Made by a program: the position numbers and the translations under genes. The notes below the pieces were generated by a model, which made no database searches, was not told where the DNA came from, and was given only the letters and a program-made list of their open reading frames with translations. From positions 1 through 64,000 of the forward strand of contig ML986765.1 in the NCBI GenBank assembly GCA_010094045.1: 64,000 bases of DNA. The letters run 5' to 3'. This document shows, in pieces, positions 11,121 to 23,570 of the stretch; within the stretch, counting starts at the first letter, position 1; each line of letters starts with the position of its first letter. This DNA comes from Lojkania enalia (Eukaryota; Ascomycota; Dothideomycetes; Pleosporales).

Positions 11121-13333
11121 TTACTTCCCCTCCCTGTCAAGTACATCCTCAACCCCCTCAAACCTCGGCTTGAGTAAAATCTCAAATGGCACCGGACTCC
11201 TGCCGCTTAAGCCATCATACTCTTTCAAATCTATCGGCTTACCGGGTATCTGCACCATGTCAAATGCCCACAGCATGCGGGAAATGGTGAGGAAGATTTC
11301 ACGCTCGGCAACCAGCATGCCGGGACAGATGCGGCGGCCGGCGCCGAACATCCAGTGGTCGCGGGCGAAGGGGTCGGCAAGGTTGGAGGAAGCGGAGGAG
11401 AGGGTGGAGTCATTGATATAGCGGTCGGGCTAATAGATGATTAGTATGAGGGTGGTGTGAAGAGAAAAGGGACAAGGTATGGTTGGTGGGAGTGAGGAGG
11501 GACTAGGAAGACGTACGTTGAACATTTCCGGATCGGGGTGTCGAGAACTATCGTGATGCATTGTCCATGTATTTAGAACGACGACCGCGCCCTTTGGGAT
11601 CTTCTTTCCTTGGTAAGTAAAGTCTTCGCTTGCGACGTGCGGGGTGCCGAGCCAGAAGGGGTTGTGGCAGCGCTCGACTTCTTTAATGATGGCGTGGCAA
11701 TAAGGCAAGTTAATTTCGTCGTCGATGGTCGGGAGGCGATTACGGCCGACGACGCGGTCGAGTTCTTCGTGTGCTTTGCGTTGGATGTCGGGGTAGGCGG
11801 GGATGAGGGCCGAGAACCATTGCATTATTGAGGCTGTCTATACATCTTGTTAGAGGTTCCTTACATTGGAGAGGAAATGGCAATGAAGGATGATGGTGAG
11901 CAAGAGAAGGAAGCCTCACAGTCTCAACGCCCCCGATCATAAATGCAGAGGCCAAAATCGCCATATCTAGATGATCCAGCTCCTCTTCCTCCCTCAACTC
12001 TATCATTGTCTTTGCTAAACAATCTTGTACATTCCCTCCATTCACCATCTTCTCTTCAATCCCTTTAATCAGCCCACCATACGTATCTACCAAGTCCTGA
12101 TGCAATTTCTTTCCCCTCGTCCTCATATGCGTTGGCATCTTCTGCAGGAGCGGGATAAAATCCACAAGATTCGACATCGGCCCCGTCGTATTCATGAACT
12201 CTCTGCTTAGCCGCAACGCCTGCTTGACCATGGGATGATAGATACTATCCGTGCGGAAACCAAAAGTGATGGTGAGCATATTATTCAGCGAGCAGCGTCC
12301 TGCATATGCTTGAGGGTTAATATGGCGGGTCCCGTTTTGGCAGTCAGCGTAGAGTGCTTTGATCATGTCGGTAGCTTCGAAGTCCAGGACAGGCGTATAG
12401 GATTCGACGGCTTTATGGGAGAGCCAGAGTGAGGCTATGCGTCGGTGTTTTCGCCTGCAATCAAATCAGCATGTCTTTTAAACATCATGCTTTAATTTTC
12501 ATGGCCATATTCTCAGATTTAGTTAATTGCTCGGGGTATTGGCGTGACTTACCATCGATCGTTATACCTCGTCGCCGTAATCCCGCGCCCAACAAACACA
12601 GTCTGACTTTTAACGAACATCTCTTTCCGGTCCGAAAATACAGCCCCATTCGTAACCATGAGATCCTTTGCAATACCTGGATCCGAGGCAATCACAAAAA
12701 GCTGGTTGCCTAGGTTAATCGAATACAGCGATCCGTATTTCTTGGCCCAGCGGTCGAGTGTGAGTTCCGGGTAGTGCGTTAGGAAAGGGAAGGAGCCTAA
12801 GTATCAAGTTAACTATTTGGTTGGACGAAGAGTTGGAGATGATTAAAAAAAAAAATAAAAAAATTTAAAAAATAAAAAGAAGGCACAGGATTGCGGTTTA
12901 GATGAGGAATAGGAAGAGAAATTAGGCAACTCCCAATCATATTATTTCCCGCGAAAACACCACCTAATCAACAAGGCATTCTAGGACCTGTCAATGCCTG
13001 TACGCAAACCTGTCTCCTAGATCTTTTCAACCAGAATTAAATGCTAAATGAACAACCAAAAAAAAAAAAAAAAATATGAGAGGTTCACTTCATCATTGTT
13101 AACATACCTAAAATAGGGAAACCCCAAGGTCCATCCGGAATATCCTTCACACTCCACCTAACCCACAAGAAAGACATCAGAACAATCAATCCAGCCGTAA
13201 TACCAAGTGCAGTAATGGATATCGTAGAAGCGTTTTGATACTCTACCGCCGTAGCATTTCCATGCATGCTCCCAAACGGGAAATCAGGAGCCTTAGCGAG
13301 GCCAGCAATATCAGAAGAACGCAACATATTCAA
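11121..13333 (-). CDS. Cytochrome P450 monooxygenase
   Basis: Five exons: 13333-13108, 12796-12553, 12454-11920, 11837-11517 and 11429-11121; every junction is GT-AG and in frame, giving 544 residues, normal for fungal microsomal P450s. Order of features: N-terminal membrane anchor at about residues 38-59 (ALGITAGLIVLMSFLWV) followed by the proline-rich hinge DIPDGPWGFPILG; I-helix oxygen-binding motif GGVETT at about 331-336; K-helix ExxR (EVER) at 388-391; PDRY in the meander; and heme-binding FGAGRRICPG at about 470-479 with the axial Cys at 477. All catalytic motifs are intact. The enzyme would be anchored in the ER and use NADPH-P450 reductase. The substrate cannot be told; it resembles CYP64-like secondary-metabolism P450s, but no backbone enzyme is nearby. 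Intron 1 (311 bp) is long and contains poly-A tracts. Confidence 0.93.
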
Positions 13334-14202
13334 AATCTCAAAAATCTTTCAAACTCAATCGATTGAAGGTACAGAATAGAAAAAAAAGCAATTCGTGACC
13401 GTATACTGCAGCTTTTATACACCCAGCTGGCCACCTTCAATTTACGAAATTGGCTCACAAACTCCTGTGCCACAGGCCAAGCAAAAACACAGCCGAGGCC
13501 TACCATCCGCAAAAAAAAAAAACAAAAAAATCAAATACCTTTAAAGGAAAACTACCTGTTTGAGGCGGATTCCTAATCATGCCTACCGTATTGCGCGACG
13601 CCTTCCTCACTCGGTACTATGTACAACGGACGAAACTAGCCGGTGAGTTATCGGAATAGACTAAGGCACATGCGTGCAGTGTCACAAGAGAGGAAACCGG
13701 ACATTAAGCTGTGTACGGCTGACAAACTCCCATATGGATACGAGGGGGGCTCAGTCGAGATTGCAGCGCTTGTTACGCGGCCAGGTACCGAATCTTTGGA
13801 AACGGAGGTCCTTGCACGCTACGATTGACAGGGTCAAACTACCAGCGGATCGAGTGTTCATTTGTATACAGTGCGCTGTCCTGTGCCAGGCATGATTTTT
13901 CATTTTTATTTTTACTTTTTAGTAGGATGCTTCGTTGAGTAGAGTGATGTTCATTCTATTATGGAGGGACATTCACCCCACATTCGGTAGTTGATTTGCA
14001 AAATACTCCGTACATGTTACAGGAAACTCAGACATTAGCAGCCGCCTCGTGTTTGAAGATTAGCCAGCCAATCACAGGCCACACCGTTTGTGCTAATTAC
14101 CCCGAAACGACTCAATGTAGAAAATCCGCCAGGCGCCGCATCTAACCTTCTCTTTTTGTTGCACAGCCTCCAATCACATCCCCGGTTGCTACCTCGGCCG
14201 GG
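13334..14202. other. Intergenic between P450 and HPP genes
   Basis: Contains the P450 promoter (adjacent to 13333) and an A-rich tract at about 13509-13530. Short plus-strand frames at 13643-13895 are overlapping and featureless. No gene supported. Confidence 0.5.
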
Positions 14203-15101
14203 CTAGGTTCTAGCCGCCTCCAGATCTCCCAAGCCATTGCCTACTTCCTTCTGCGGCGGGTGTACAACCTCCGCAGCATCTGGGGAAGGGGTGCTGTCTC
14301 GGTCATGGGTGCGCGAGGCCTGTGCAGATTTCGGAATCGGCACGATCCAGAACACGGGGTATCGCCGTTGGATATTGTTCACCAAAAGTGCGCTGGCCAG
14401 AACTAGTAGCGAGGAAACAAGGACGAGCGGTAGAAACATCCACTTCCTAGATATCATATGAGGGTCGAGGACTGGCAGCAAAGCCGTTGCGCCCGCGGGC
14501 GGATGAGTGGTCTTGGTGAGGTGCATGACGACGAGGGCAATAGACACGGCGAGCGAGCCCGCAAGCCACTGCAGGTCATACTTCCGGCCGCCATTGAGGC
14601 TATCCAAACTGTAGTAGCTAAACTTGAAGATCGATTGAATGATGACGCCGATGAGAGCGCTCAGGAAGTGGCCGAAGATGAGTGCTCTAGGTTGTGCGAG
14701 CGGGACATCAATCGCGCCATAGCAAAGAATTGCGGACGCACCCTTCCGCACTGTAAGCGCACTTGACAATCCACGAGATATCGTATTCGACCACAAGAAG
14801 AAAGACTTGGCAAAACATTGCGAGGTAAAGAAGAGCAACTCACATAAGAGGCCACAATTCCAGGCGTGCTGTGCTCATCCAGAAGAAACCCGTGGTAGTC
14901 GAACACAGCGAAGAGGATCCCGATGCCGCCGAACGCCCCAATGAAGCTCCAGAGACATACCATCCAGGTTGGCGAAGGCAACGGTTCCAAGCTACGATAG
15001 CCAAGGAAATGACTGACAATGGGCGGGAGGCGAGAGAGCCCGCTTTGGACACGGCGCTCGGCCTCGACGAACGGATCCAACTTGAAGATTTTTCCTTCCA
15101 T
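14203..15101 (-). CDS. HPP-family integral membrane protein
   Basis: Two exons, 15101-14844 and 14742-14203, giving 265 residues. The intron acceptor was set by homology logic: joining after GIVASY gives GASAILCYGAID, the usual HPP-family sequence, and stays in frame. The family signature THPPAGATALLPV is present, with the preceding LAGSLAVSIALVVMHL helix. Four or so hydrophobic helices follow the family pattern (WMVCLWSFIGAFGGIGILF; ALIFGHFLSALIGVIIQ; the signature helix; FLPLVLVSSLLVLASALLV). PF04982 proteins are bacterial, plant and fungal membrane proteins; the plant member has been linked to nitrite transport in plastids, but the fungal role is not established. The hydrophilic C terminus is typical of fungal members. 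The open frame continues upstream of 15101, but MEGKIFKLDP is the best start. Confidence 0.88.
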
Positions 15102-15416
15102 AGAGGATCGCGAGAAGGACTGAGTACGGCTTTGCGGAGCACAGAAAGTAGGAGGGTGAAAAGAAATAATGGGTGGTAGGTGCGGCGGGGATAGAAGAAG
15201 TGCAGGAGAAGTCGGTGAAAGGCGAGAAAAATGGTAGGCTCGGCTAACGTAAACATAGTGCATGAGGGAACCAGAGCTGCGGCACCTCACGTGACCCAAC
15301 AACGCCGTTCACAAGCACAGACTTCCCAAGTCATCTAAAGTGCGTACATGGTCGGAGCCTCGTGGGAGTCTCAGCCTTACAAACTCTAGCAAGGGGCCAT
15401 TCTATAGGTTCGATGC
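15102..15416. other. Intergenic between HPP and HET genes
   Basis: Short gap holding the HPP promoter and the 3' flank of the HET gene. No coding feature beyond the upstream extension of the HPP reading frame. Confidence 0.5.
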
Positions 15417-17723
15417 TCAGATAATATGAAGTGTCCGCCTAACCCAGGGCGCCGATTTCCATTCTCTTGCCTGTGACCTCTCTGTCTGCTCTATCGCTTC
15501 GACAAGGTAATCATTGTTTTTCCACAATGTAGTGGGCACGCAACCAACTCTTCGCCATCGCCCGTCTCCCGTTGTTTCGACGAGCATCATTACGCCTTTG
15601 ACTCTAGAACCCCGTGCTTTCATCGATGCTATCTTCAGAAGCCCGAATGTCTGTGATTCGTGACTTATATGCTTGTTATGGAACTCTTGTCTTCTAGTAA
15701 TCTCAAATTGAACGCCTTCTAGCATTCCAGGGCTCGCTATTTTTGGGGACTGTGGGAGAAGAGGGCTCTCAATGGCCAGGTCAATAGCTAGGAAATGAGC
15801 GCGCAATACAAGCTCGCCGTCAACAACTCTACCGAAGGGATCCTGTCCGGCAGGGGCGGCTCTGATTCCGATGACTTCCGCTAGAGGTTTGAATCCAGAG
15901 TCCTCAGTAGATTCATGGCCATAGAAGCCAAGGGGCAATCCATAAACCGAGGCCCAACTCCAAGATGGCGCCAAGTACTCGTTTACGTGTCGAGTGTTTT
16001 TAGCGCTGTTCCCTCCAGGAAATGTCATCCAACACAAACTTCGTATAATATCCCCCATCCACAACCCCGCGAAATATTTGTCTCCAGTAACATGGTTGAA
16101 ATCGTTTGCGAGCCCCGCCAGTGCGGGCAGAGTGTCGCTCACTTTAGTTAGATGCCGTTTTGAGTATTGGGTGATGATCTCGCGCCAAAGATCGTAGTAA
16201 GTCATGGAAAGCCCACCCGGCGTTGTAACGAGACCCTGGGTGAAAAAGGTATATCCCGTCAGAAATGTTTGGAAAGTTTCGAGACCGTAGTGGGAGAAAG
16301 CACGAATGGCCATTCCCCTTCGATTCCTCACTAAGGATAGAGAAGGATACAAAATATTTACAACATGAGGGATTCCTAGCGTGCGAAATGCTTTATAGAG
16401 TGACTTACGCGAGATGTCGCGGTACATTGTCTGGATATGGGACTTGTTACGATAGTTCTCGGTTGACTTTGTCGAACGGCCTGATTCGTCTATTTGGCCT
16501 TGGGAACATTCGAAAGTGATGATATGAGAACCAAGATACAAAGTTCTTGGTGCCAGGAGTGTTTCTTGAAGGGTCCAGGCTCGCGTGTGTATGAGACTTG
16601 AACGTGCAGGGTCTTGTCGTATCTCTGATCCTGAGCGTAATGAGACGGTCGGGCAAGGGCTCTCCCCGTTGAGCCAGGGAAGCTTGCAAAGTGTTCTACC
16701 TACTGTTCGGTGGCGGAAGATCCCATCGCTCGATTTCGAGGCCGCAGCCGCAGCAATCGTCACAATAGCACCTTTGTAGATATCTCGCATCTTCGTCGCT
16801 TCAATGTTCCAGTCTTCCGCAGAGTCTTGCTTAATACACACCGCGTCAATCCAAAGATACTTGAGGCGGAGATGTTGAGTGACAATTATGGCGTCTCGTA
16901 GTGTGGGAGGGAACTGCTCCATTGGCAGTCCTGCTCGGAGCTCCGCCTCCGTCTGCGCGTTCAAGGTAAGAATGCTCTCTCCTCCCCAGCAGTACGACAA
17001 GGCAGCAAACTTCTCAGACCGCCCCTTGCCGTCTACTAGCCTTGGGCAAGGCATACCATTAATATCACTGGTTGCAACGTCGATCACTCTCGTCGGTAGC
17101 CGGTCCCCTGTATGGCGCTCTATCTGGCAGTCTTTATGATGCTCATAGCACTCTTCAAGCCATCTTCGGCACACTGCTAGACATTCGTATGAGCCTGAAT
17201 AAGGAAATATGGAAGTTGCTAAGAGATCTTGGGCATCGGCTGGTTCCTGCCCTCGTTGGGCGACGACCTCAAAATAGGCCAGGTTCCGCCATTGCCCGCT
17301 CCCAGAAAACTGTGTAACTGTAACGCATGGGAGTCCGTTCAGGTGGCTATCGTATGGTGAGCGCCCCATCCAAATGGGCATCATGTCCAACCCACTTTTT
17401 AGCGCCTCATTGGTTAGTTCCTGTGTCCCAACTTTCTTAGAGTACGAATCCCAAATTGCAGCACACAGATCACAACTTGACGCACTACTTTTAAGCGATT
17501 GAAGGTCCGGGAGATGCCGAAAGAAGCGTGGTAGTGCATCTTTGCCGCGTTTGTTTTTGCGGTACCACCCATCGCCAAAGATTATCTGTTGCGGTTGCTG
17601 GTCTTCAGTGGCTAGTAGCAAAGCCCTCACGTCGAACGAATTGCATGTTGAGCAGAGCGCTAAATCAAGCGGGGCCGTGCAGGTTGGGCTAGTCATGACG
17701 AGGACTGCACTCAATGGCTTCAA
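15417..17723 (-). CDS. HET-domain (heterokaryon incompatibility) protein
   Basis: Open for 768 codons. The HET domain (PF06985) is clear: KFAALSYCWGG, then PPTLRDAIIVTQHLRLKYLWIDAVCIKQ in sequence, DWNIEATKMRDIYKGAIVTIAAA, and later RAWTLQETLLAPRTLY. Upstream are CSTC and CDLC cysteine pairs, common in the N terminus of this family. An intron of 78 nt (GTAAGT...CCTTAG, 16408-16331) lies inside the frame; its length is a multiple of three and it has no stop, so spliced (742 aa) and unspliced (768 aa) forms are both open. Splicing gives DISLRNRRG. The C-terminal half (LPALAGLAND..., YLAPSWSWASVYG) is also typical. Proteins of this family trigger programmed cell death in incompatible fusions in some fungi; this gene's own role is unknown. 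An alternative start is the Met at codon 10. Confidence 0.93.
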   Translation of the reverse strand: MKPLSAVLVMTSPTCTAPLDLALCSTCNSFDVRALLLATEDQQPQQIIFGDGWYRKNKRGKDALPRFFRHLPDLQSLKSSASSCDLCAAIWDSYSKKVGTQELTNEALKSGLDMMPIWMGRSPYDSHLNGLPCVTVTQFSGSGQWRNLAYFEVVAQRGQEPADAQDLLATSIFPYSGSYECLAVCRRWLEECYEHHKDCQIERHTGDRLPTRVIDVATSDINGMPCPRLVDGKGRSEKFAALSYCWGGESILTLNAQTEAELRAGLPMEQFPPTLRDAIIVTQHLRLKYLWIDAVCIKQDSAEDWNIEATKMRDIYKGAIVTIAAAAASKSSDGIFRHRTVGRTLCKLPWLNGESPCPTVSLRSGSEIRQDPARSSLIHTRAWTLQETLLAPRTLYLGSHIITFECSQGQIDESGRSTKSTENYRNKSHIQTMYRDISRKSLYKAFRTLGIPHVVNILYPSLSLVRNRRGMAIRAFSHYGLETFQTFLTGYTFFTQGLVTTPGGLSMTYYDLWREIITQYSKRHLTKVSDTLPALAGLANDFNHVTGDKYFAGLWMGDIIRSLCWMTFPGGNSAKNTRHVNEYLAPSWSWASVYGLPLGFYGHESTEDSGFKPLAEVIGIRAAPAGQDPFGRVVDGELVLRAHFLAIDLAIESPLLPQSPKIASPGMLEGVQFEITRRQEFHNKHISHESQTFGLLKIASMKARGSRVKGVMMLVETTGDGRWRRVGCVPTTLWKNNDYLVEAIEQTERSQAREWKSAPWVRRTLHII

Positions 17724-17925
17724 AAAATCTTAAAAAGGTTCCCAAGTTAAGGGAGGGTGTATGACCCTCAAAACAAGCAAGTACCGACTGCTGATTGCAT
17801 CTCTCCTTGCGCGATTGATGTGGAAGGTGGCGAGGGAGGCGGAAGGATGAAGTGGGTGTTTCAAGAGACCGGCTTGCGACGTAGTCTCGTGATTACCGGC
17901 CGTTCCTAGGGGGTACCGTGACTAA

Positions 17926-20100
17926 TCGCGTAACGCCCCACCTCGCGTAACGCCCCAAATTTGGTTGTATATGAGAACACGTTTTTGAGGCTATTAAGCT
18001 CTATATATATCGTACTATCGCAGGATTTTGAGTAGAGGAGGACTATCGAGCTCGGAGAATATATATATAGCGTCAAATTATACGCAATAATGCTGTGGTA
18101 GGTTGATTTGCCTCCCTCAGCGATTTGATCGTATTACCTGCTGTTCTACCTTTATTTGATCCTGAACTACTAGAGGATCCTTAGAAGGCTCTACTATGGA
18201 TTTAATAACCTTCTTTCTACCCTTTTTAGAAGATCTAAGCTCATTTTGAAGCTGTTGATTGGCTTTATAGGCGATTTGATTCTCTTCCCTTTGAAGCTGC
18301 TTCTTCTTACGCTCTTGTATGAGACGTTCCTTTGTAGCTGCTCGATCAAGTCTTCTAGTTTCTTGCATACGCGCTTTCTCAGCCTTCTCTTCTTCACGGT
18401 GTATCCTATCCTCCTGCTTTTGATGCCGTACAGCTTCTGCTGCTGCTTCTTTTTAAACTTAACGATCACGAGCTTGTTGCACCTTATTAGGGCTCTAAAA
18501 TATAGCTCCTCCGCCGTAATCAGTAGGAGCTTCGAGTAATAATGGTTTTAACCGCTGCCGCTGCTGCTTCTTATTATATATTGTATGCTTTAAGCCCTTA
18601 TTCTCAATTTTTAAGAGTTGATTTTGAACTGTAAGCGACAATAGGGTATTACTAAGCTGTTAAGCCTTCTTATCGTATATATCCTCTACGATATTACCTA
18701 ATATATGGTGTATACGCCACCAATCGCTTTCGCTAAGTACTGACTGCGAGCTCTCTACACTTGATGGCCTATTTTAAGGAGGATTATTGAATTTGCCAAG
18801 CATAACAGTAGGATTATAGGGATGTAGGCCTGTATTTTTAAAGGAGGATCTAATTAGATCTAGCGTAAAAGTACTATTCTATACTTTATAGAATAGGCGG
18901 AAGAAATCTTGTTTAGTTATAGCTGTAAGATCTTGTGATTTTTGGAGGTAATTAGATAGCTTACGGCTATAGGTGATAGATAGAGGTTGGAAGTAGCTGA
19001 TATTAAGAGGCTATAGCGTGTAGGTTGAATGAGGTAGATATAAAGCTAGGAGAATCCTATTTTAATTATAATACTCGATAAATTTCCTTATTATATGCGA
19101 TCCATAGCTATCTAATATTAGAAGTCGATTTTATAGGCCAGCTTTAGCTCTAGTTTCTTAATCAAATATTCTAATCTATACTAGGCCGATTTTATCGTTT
19201 ATCTATCTACTTGGTAAGCTTGTAAAGAAGGCTGTATAGGTAGAAGGATTAAAGTCCTGTAACCAGGTATTCTATATATTCTCTAATTAAGCTTAATATA
19301 TTAGCGCAGGTGGTAGAACTAATCTATTAGCGTAGATATAAGTAATTAAGGTTATCTACTCTTAATTACTATTTTATATAAACTGCCTTATTCCTACTTC
19401 TTTATATTAGCGTTTTAAGAAGATTCTCTTTATCTTTAAAAGTATTCCAATTAAAAATCCTTTTTTATCTATATTATAGATACTTGCTAGCTTTATATAA
19501 TACTTATTAATCTTCTTATAGAAGAGCTTAAAATATAGGCTATATTTAAAGGTAGAGTTAGCGCGTTTATAATTTATATCTAGGCTAGAGGTGTATTAAG
19601 ATATAAACTTAAGCTTATACCTTTTAATAAAGCGGTCCGCCCAGTATTTACTTATAGCTTAATAAGCTATTTTAGCTGTAAAGTTGCGTATTATAGCTCT
19701 TATAGGTAGAAGTTCTTATTAATAGAGTTGATTAATATATTATATAAGCTCTTACTCCTGCTAAAAAGAGAGGAGTTACTAGTTCTTATATTTCTCGCTC
19801 CGGGAGGTTAATAGCTTCAAGAATCGCTGATATAGTATAGTATACTTAATACTAAATTAAGCTGTAATAGTATAATAACTAATCTAATCTCTATCTTTTT
19901 ACGCTTCTAATAAAGCTAATATAGCTTCTATATAACTTATATTAGTAGAAATATAAGTGTTAAAGATTTGGGTATATATTAACGCGTTAAGGTATTATAT
20001 AAGGTAGAGTATTATACGATTAGTTACGATATAGCTTCTATATATATACTAAGCTAGAACTTCTTATATAAAGATCTAGTAACTAATTTATCTTTTTCGC
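17926..20100 (-). mobile_element. Fot1/pogo-type DNA transposon relic 2
   Basis: AT-rich and full of stops, but the minus-strand translation is unmistakable when decayed codons are read through: HTH region near 19950-19800, WADRFIKR near 19640, first DDE aspartate in NIDKKGF/NMDEKGF context near 19480, second in LLILD.(G/Y)GSH near 19115, then the PPHSTHTLQPL-like segment and the Lys/Gln/Glu-rich coiled C terminus, which still has open frames at 18469-18194 and 18368-18117 (one frameshift between). At the 3' end a 15-bp direct repeat TCGCGTAACGCCCCA occurs at 17926-17940 and 17943-17957, period 17, as expected for the terminal region of these elements. The matching right end is not recognisable. 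Non-functional. Confidence 0.82.
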
Positions 20101-20399
20101 TCTAAAAATAGCTATTTTAATTTTATTTATTTATTTTAATTAAAATAGACGGTAATTTTTTTTAAAAAAAAATTAGCTCTTTTATTTTCTAATTTAACTA
20201 TTATATAAGTTATAAGCTAGTATAAAATCCTATAATATAACTGGAAAGTAAACTATATAAGTAAGTTAGTAGCGTATCCTACTAACTTTTTATACTACGA
20301 TAACTTCTAACTATTATAGCTCTACTAATAATAATTTAATTGTCCTATAAAGATATAAATATCTTTTTTACTATCTTAGTTATTAACTCTATTTAGATA

Positions 20400-21300
20400 C
20401 TATATATAAAACGTACTATAGTAGTATTTAATATTCCCAAAACAACGCTTTATAACTAATACGCTGGAATTACTATATAACGTAATTGCTAGCCTAAATT
20501 AAGGAACCTTTCTAAGGTAGAAGAGAAGATTATTATTAGATATATATTCGACCTAGGTTTGCAAGGTTTTACACCCTCTCTAGGTGTTATATAAGATATA
20601 GTAGATAAGCTGCTCGCTAAGCGCGTCGCTAGGTAAGTTAGTTAAAGAGTTATAAGTCGCTTAAATTCTCGGTAATTTGTAAGAATACTATCTACACAAG
20701 CTTTTTAGGCGCTAGTTTAGTCCTATATAATCTAGAAGTAGTAATATTAAAGCTCGATATAAAGCTTTATATACTAATACTACCTACATTAGAGGTCCTT
20801 ATATAGGAAGCAACTAAAGTAATTTAGAGGCTTAATTAATATTAAGCCGCGATCGGATTCGAAGGTATAAGAGTTTATCGCCTATCTCTATTATTACAGC
20901 GATTAATTAGCTTAAAAAAAGCGCTAAGGTAATACCTTATTTAGTTAAAGGTTAAATCTCTAGTATTAAAAGAGTAAATAAGGCCGCTATAATATATAAA
21001 TAGGATAAAAAGCAGTTCATTTAGAAGTAAAGAATCTTATTAAAGGTAAGAGGAGAGAAGATTACTACTTAAAAAGGGATTAAGTACTAGATAGAGGGTG
21101 AAATATATTAAGGTAAGGCACGATCAGGTACGAGCCGATAGGCTTCTATACACTATAACCGCTGCAGAGAAGCTGGGTATAATTTATATACGTGCGATAA
21201 GGGTACTATAGATACTACTTAATCGCGGATATATATTATAATTATACTATCTTGGTGCGTTGTCAAAAAATATTGCAGGAAAGGTAGAAAAAGTTGGTAG
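20400..21300 (+). mobile_element. Probable pogo-type transposon relic 3
   Basis: Plus-strand reading through stops gives a CENP-B/HTH-like segment (RYIFDLDLQGFTPSL, then DIADKLLAKRVA) near 20530-20630, and further on a C-terminal pattern resembling the zinc-ribbon tail of fungal pogo transposases (CRE.G.N..TC.K.T near 21170-21215). The DDE catalytic part between them is missing or unrecognisable. It lies opposite in strand to relic 2 and in the same decayed block. The boundary is approximate. Confidence 0.5.
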
Positions 21301-23570
21301 GACGAGCGGCCCACTTCCCCGCGCGTCTTACTTGCCGTTTACGTTAGTTCTAGGCGTTGAAAATTAACCAATTATTTATTTAGTTCTTGCTACAAAAGCC
21401 TTAATAGCTTTTAGCTTAGAGAGGAATATCTGATATCCTGCTTACTTGGCTCCAACTACTAGTAATACGGGTCGGATTCTGTTATGCATTTAGATATGCC
21501 AATATCTTGCTTATTAGAGGCTTTAAGTCAAATAAATTCTATGTATCTACTGAGTTTCGGGCAAAATTATCCCGTATTGAGGCGGAACTATCATACATCC
21601 TTGAGACTTGGCTATTGCACACCTAGATCAGGGAGACTGAGCAACTACAGAGCTACCTGGAGCGAGTTCTTACGTCCAAGGCGGTGAAAACTTTGTTCTT
21701 GTGTTAAGCACATATGCTCATACACACCATAGTTATGATAGCGATGGCCCTATAGGAGGTTGGCCGACTCGGCGCCTCCACGTTTCAACGATAACCTCTT
21801 ATGAATGGCATTCGAACAACTGGTATGGGCAGCATCAGTCACCGAAATACGCTATAGTCTCCTATGTATGAGGCAGATGGGCGCTACAGACGGGTGAGGA
21901 GCAGCACATTTCCAGCCTTGCAGTTCATGGAGTCGTCTAGTCCATCCTCCGAGCTAAGGGGGAACTATTCAATATATCGAAATTTGGCAACATGCTGCAA
22001 AACTACGTTACTGCGCACGGGACGCGGAGGATTAAGAATACCTTAGAGTTTGCTTAACTGGGCGTTGCCTGCATCGATTAGAAATACAATGACCGCGCAA
22101 AGTCCTTTGAAATTGATCGTCTGACCAGAATTTTCAGAATCCAGAAAGGGCTATTGTCTGACTTGATGAAAATATTGTTCTTGACATTCAATCGTGGAAG
22201 TCTCCCCGGGATGTTATTTCGCCTTGCACGAACTTTCCCCATCTCTGGCCCGCAAAACAGTCGACTTGATATCTAAATATATTCTATGCATCTTAAATCC
22301 CACCCTATATAAACTCATTAAATTTCCATGGCTTACTCCTCTTCGGACCCCGTAGGAGGCTTGCTTTCGACCTGACGCCGTCTTTATCGACCCAGACCGT
22401 CAATTAATAGTAAAGTGAGGGTGTTATCTACGAGTTGAAAGATCTGTTTGGATCTCTCTATAAAAGAGTCCGCCGTTATACCTTAAACTTCTTTGGCTTT
22501 CTTGAAACGCTAACTGCCGACTGCTGCGATACCTTTGGTGCCAATTTGTCCACCCCGATGAAATTAGGAACCCCGGAATTTATCCATCGTATAGGTATGC
22601 AGGCAACGCCGAGCAACAATCCAGTCTCGATATACATCGTGCGTGATTATCGAACTACTACGTACAAGCTAGGCTATGTTTACGGTATCACCCAAGTACT
22701 CTAATTTCGGTTGGGCAGAACGACATCAGAAGCCGATCCCTCCTATCAACGGACTTTATCAGAACAACAAGCAAGGGCACACGACTCGGCGTACGAATAC
22801 CAATCAGCCACTCGCTGTTGACGGCTCGATCAAGACCCCAGCCCAGATCGAGTCGGAGTTGGAGACCTCCAGTCAGTATATCCGACGTTTGAGTCCGAAA
22901 GAAAAAGTCTTATACAACACGGTCCGCGAGACTGTTTCGAGTATTTTTTTTAATTCAGACTAGATTCCTTGAACATAAGGGAACTATTTATTTCGTCTCA
23001 ACAGCACGTTACAGAGAGCAAGCATAACAGATTATATGATATCATGAATGCGCTGAACTTACATATATTGGCAGACTATACATGCAATGTGAACAAATTG
23101 GTGGATTAATTCGTTCTAACACTACACAAAGAGTTATCCACCGAGATTTAGGCCTTCATTCAGTTTGATAAACCGCCGATTGGGTCGTCATGGCGGCAAG
23201 GAAAGCTTGCCTCAAGTCTATATCAGATGTGGCAATAGCTCAATAGTAGTATTCATCTGACTAAGTTGGCTGACTTTAGGGCCTATGACAAGCTGTCGTG
23301 CAGGAGCTCTCCAGGGCACTAGTCGAGAGATTCTGAATTCACGAGAAAATATCCTGGAGCACTTCATCGCCACTTGAGCATAGCCATATCGCCGCACTAG
23401 AGGCTTCGAAGAGAAGGTCTCATTACCTAATAATCTCTTGAGATTTCTCGTGGTCGGTATTACCCTACGATATACAGAGCACTTCCAACGAAAATTCCCT
23501 CCCAGCAGCAATTGTGCATACAGCAGCGTCAAGCTCCTATCGAGAAGCATTAAGGTTGATGGCACTTTCC
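21301..23570. other. Eroded, formerly coding-looking region
   Basis: No gene I can name. The plus strand has patches that look like decayed protein (around 21515-21700, a charged helical stretch FRAKLSRIEAELSYILETWL interrupted by stops and frameshifts; open frames 22435-22704 and 22676-22963). Base composition is intermediate between the AT-rich blocks and ordinary genes. It may be one or more pseudogenes. Confidence 0.35.

Noticed and set aside
14740..14838. HPP gene second exon starting at its own ATG near 14838
   Set aside because: Splicing at 14844/14742 restores the conserved SYGASAILCYG sequence, whereas read-through adds non-family residues.
11121..15101. P450 plus HPP as a secondary-metabolite cluster
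   Set aside because: No polyketide synthase, peptide synthetase, terpene cyclase or regulator in the window.
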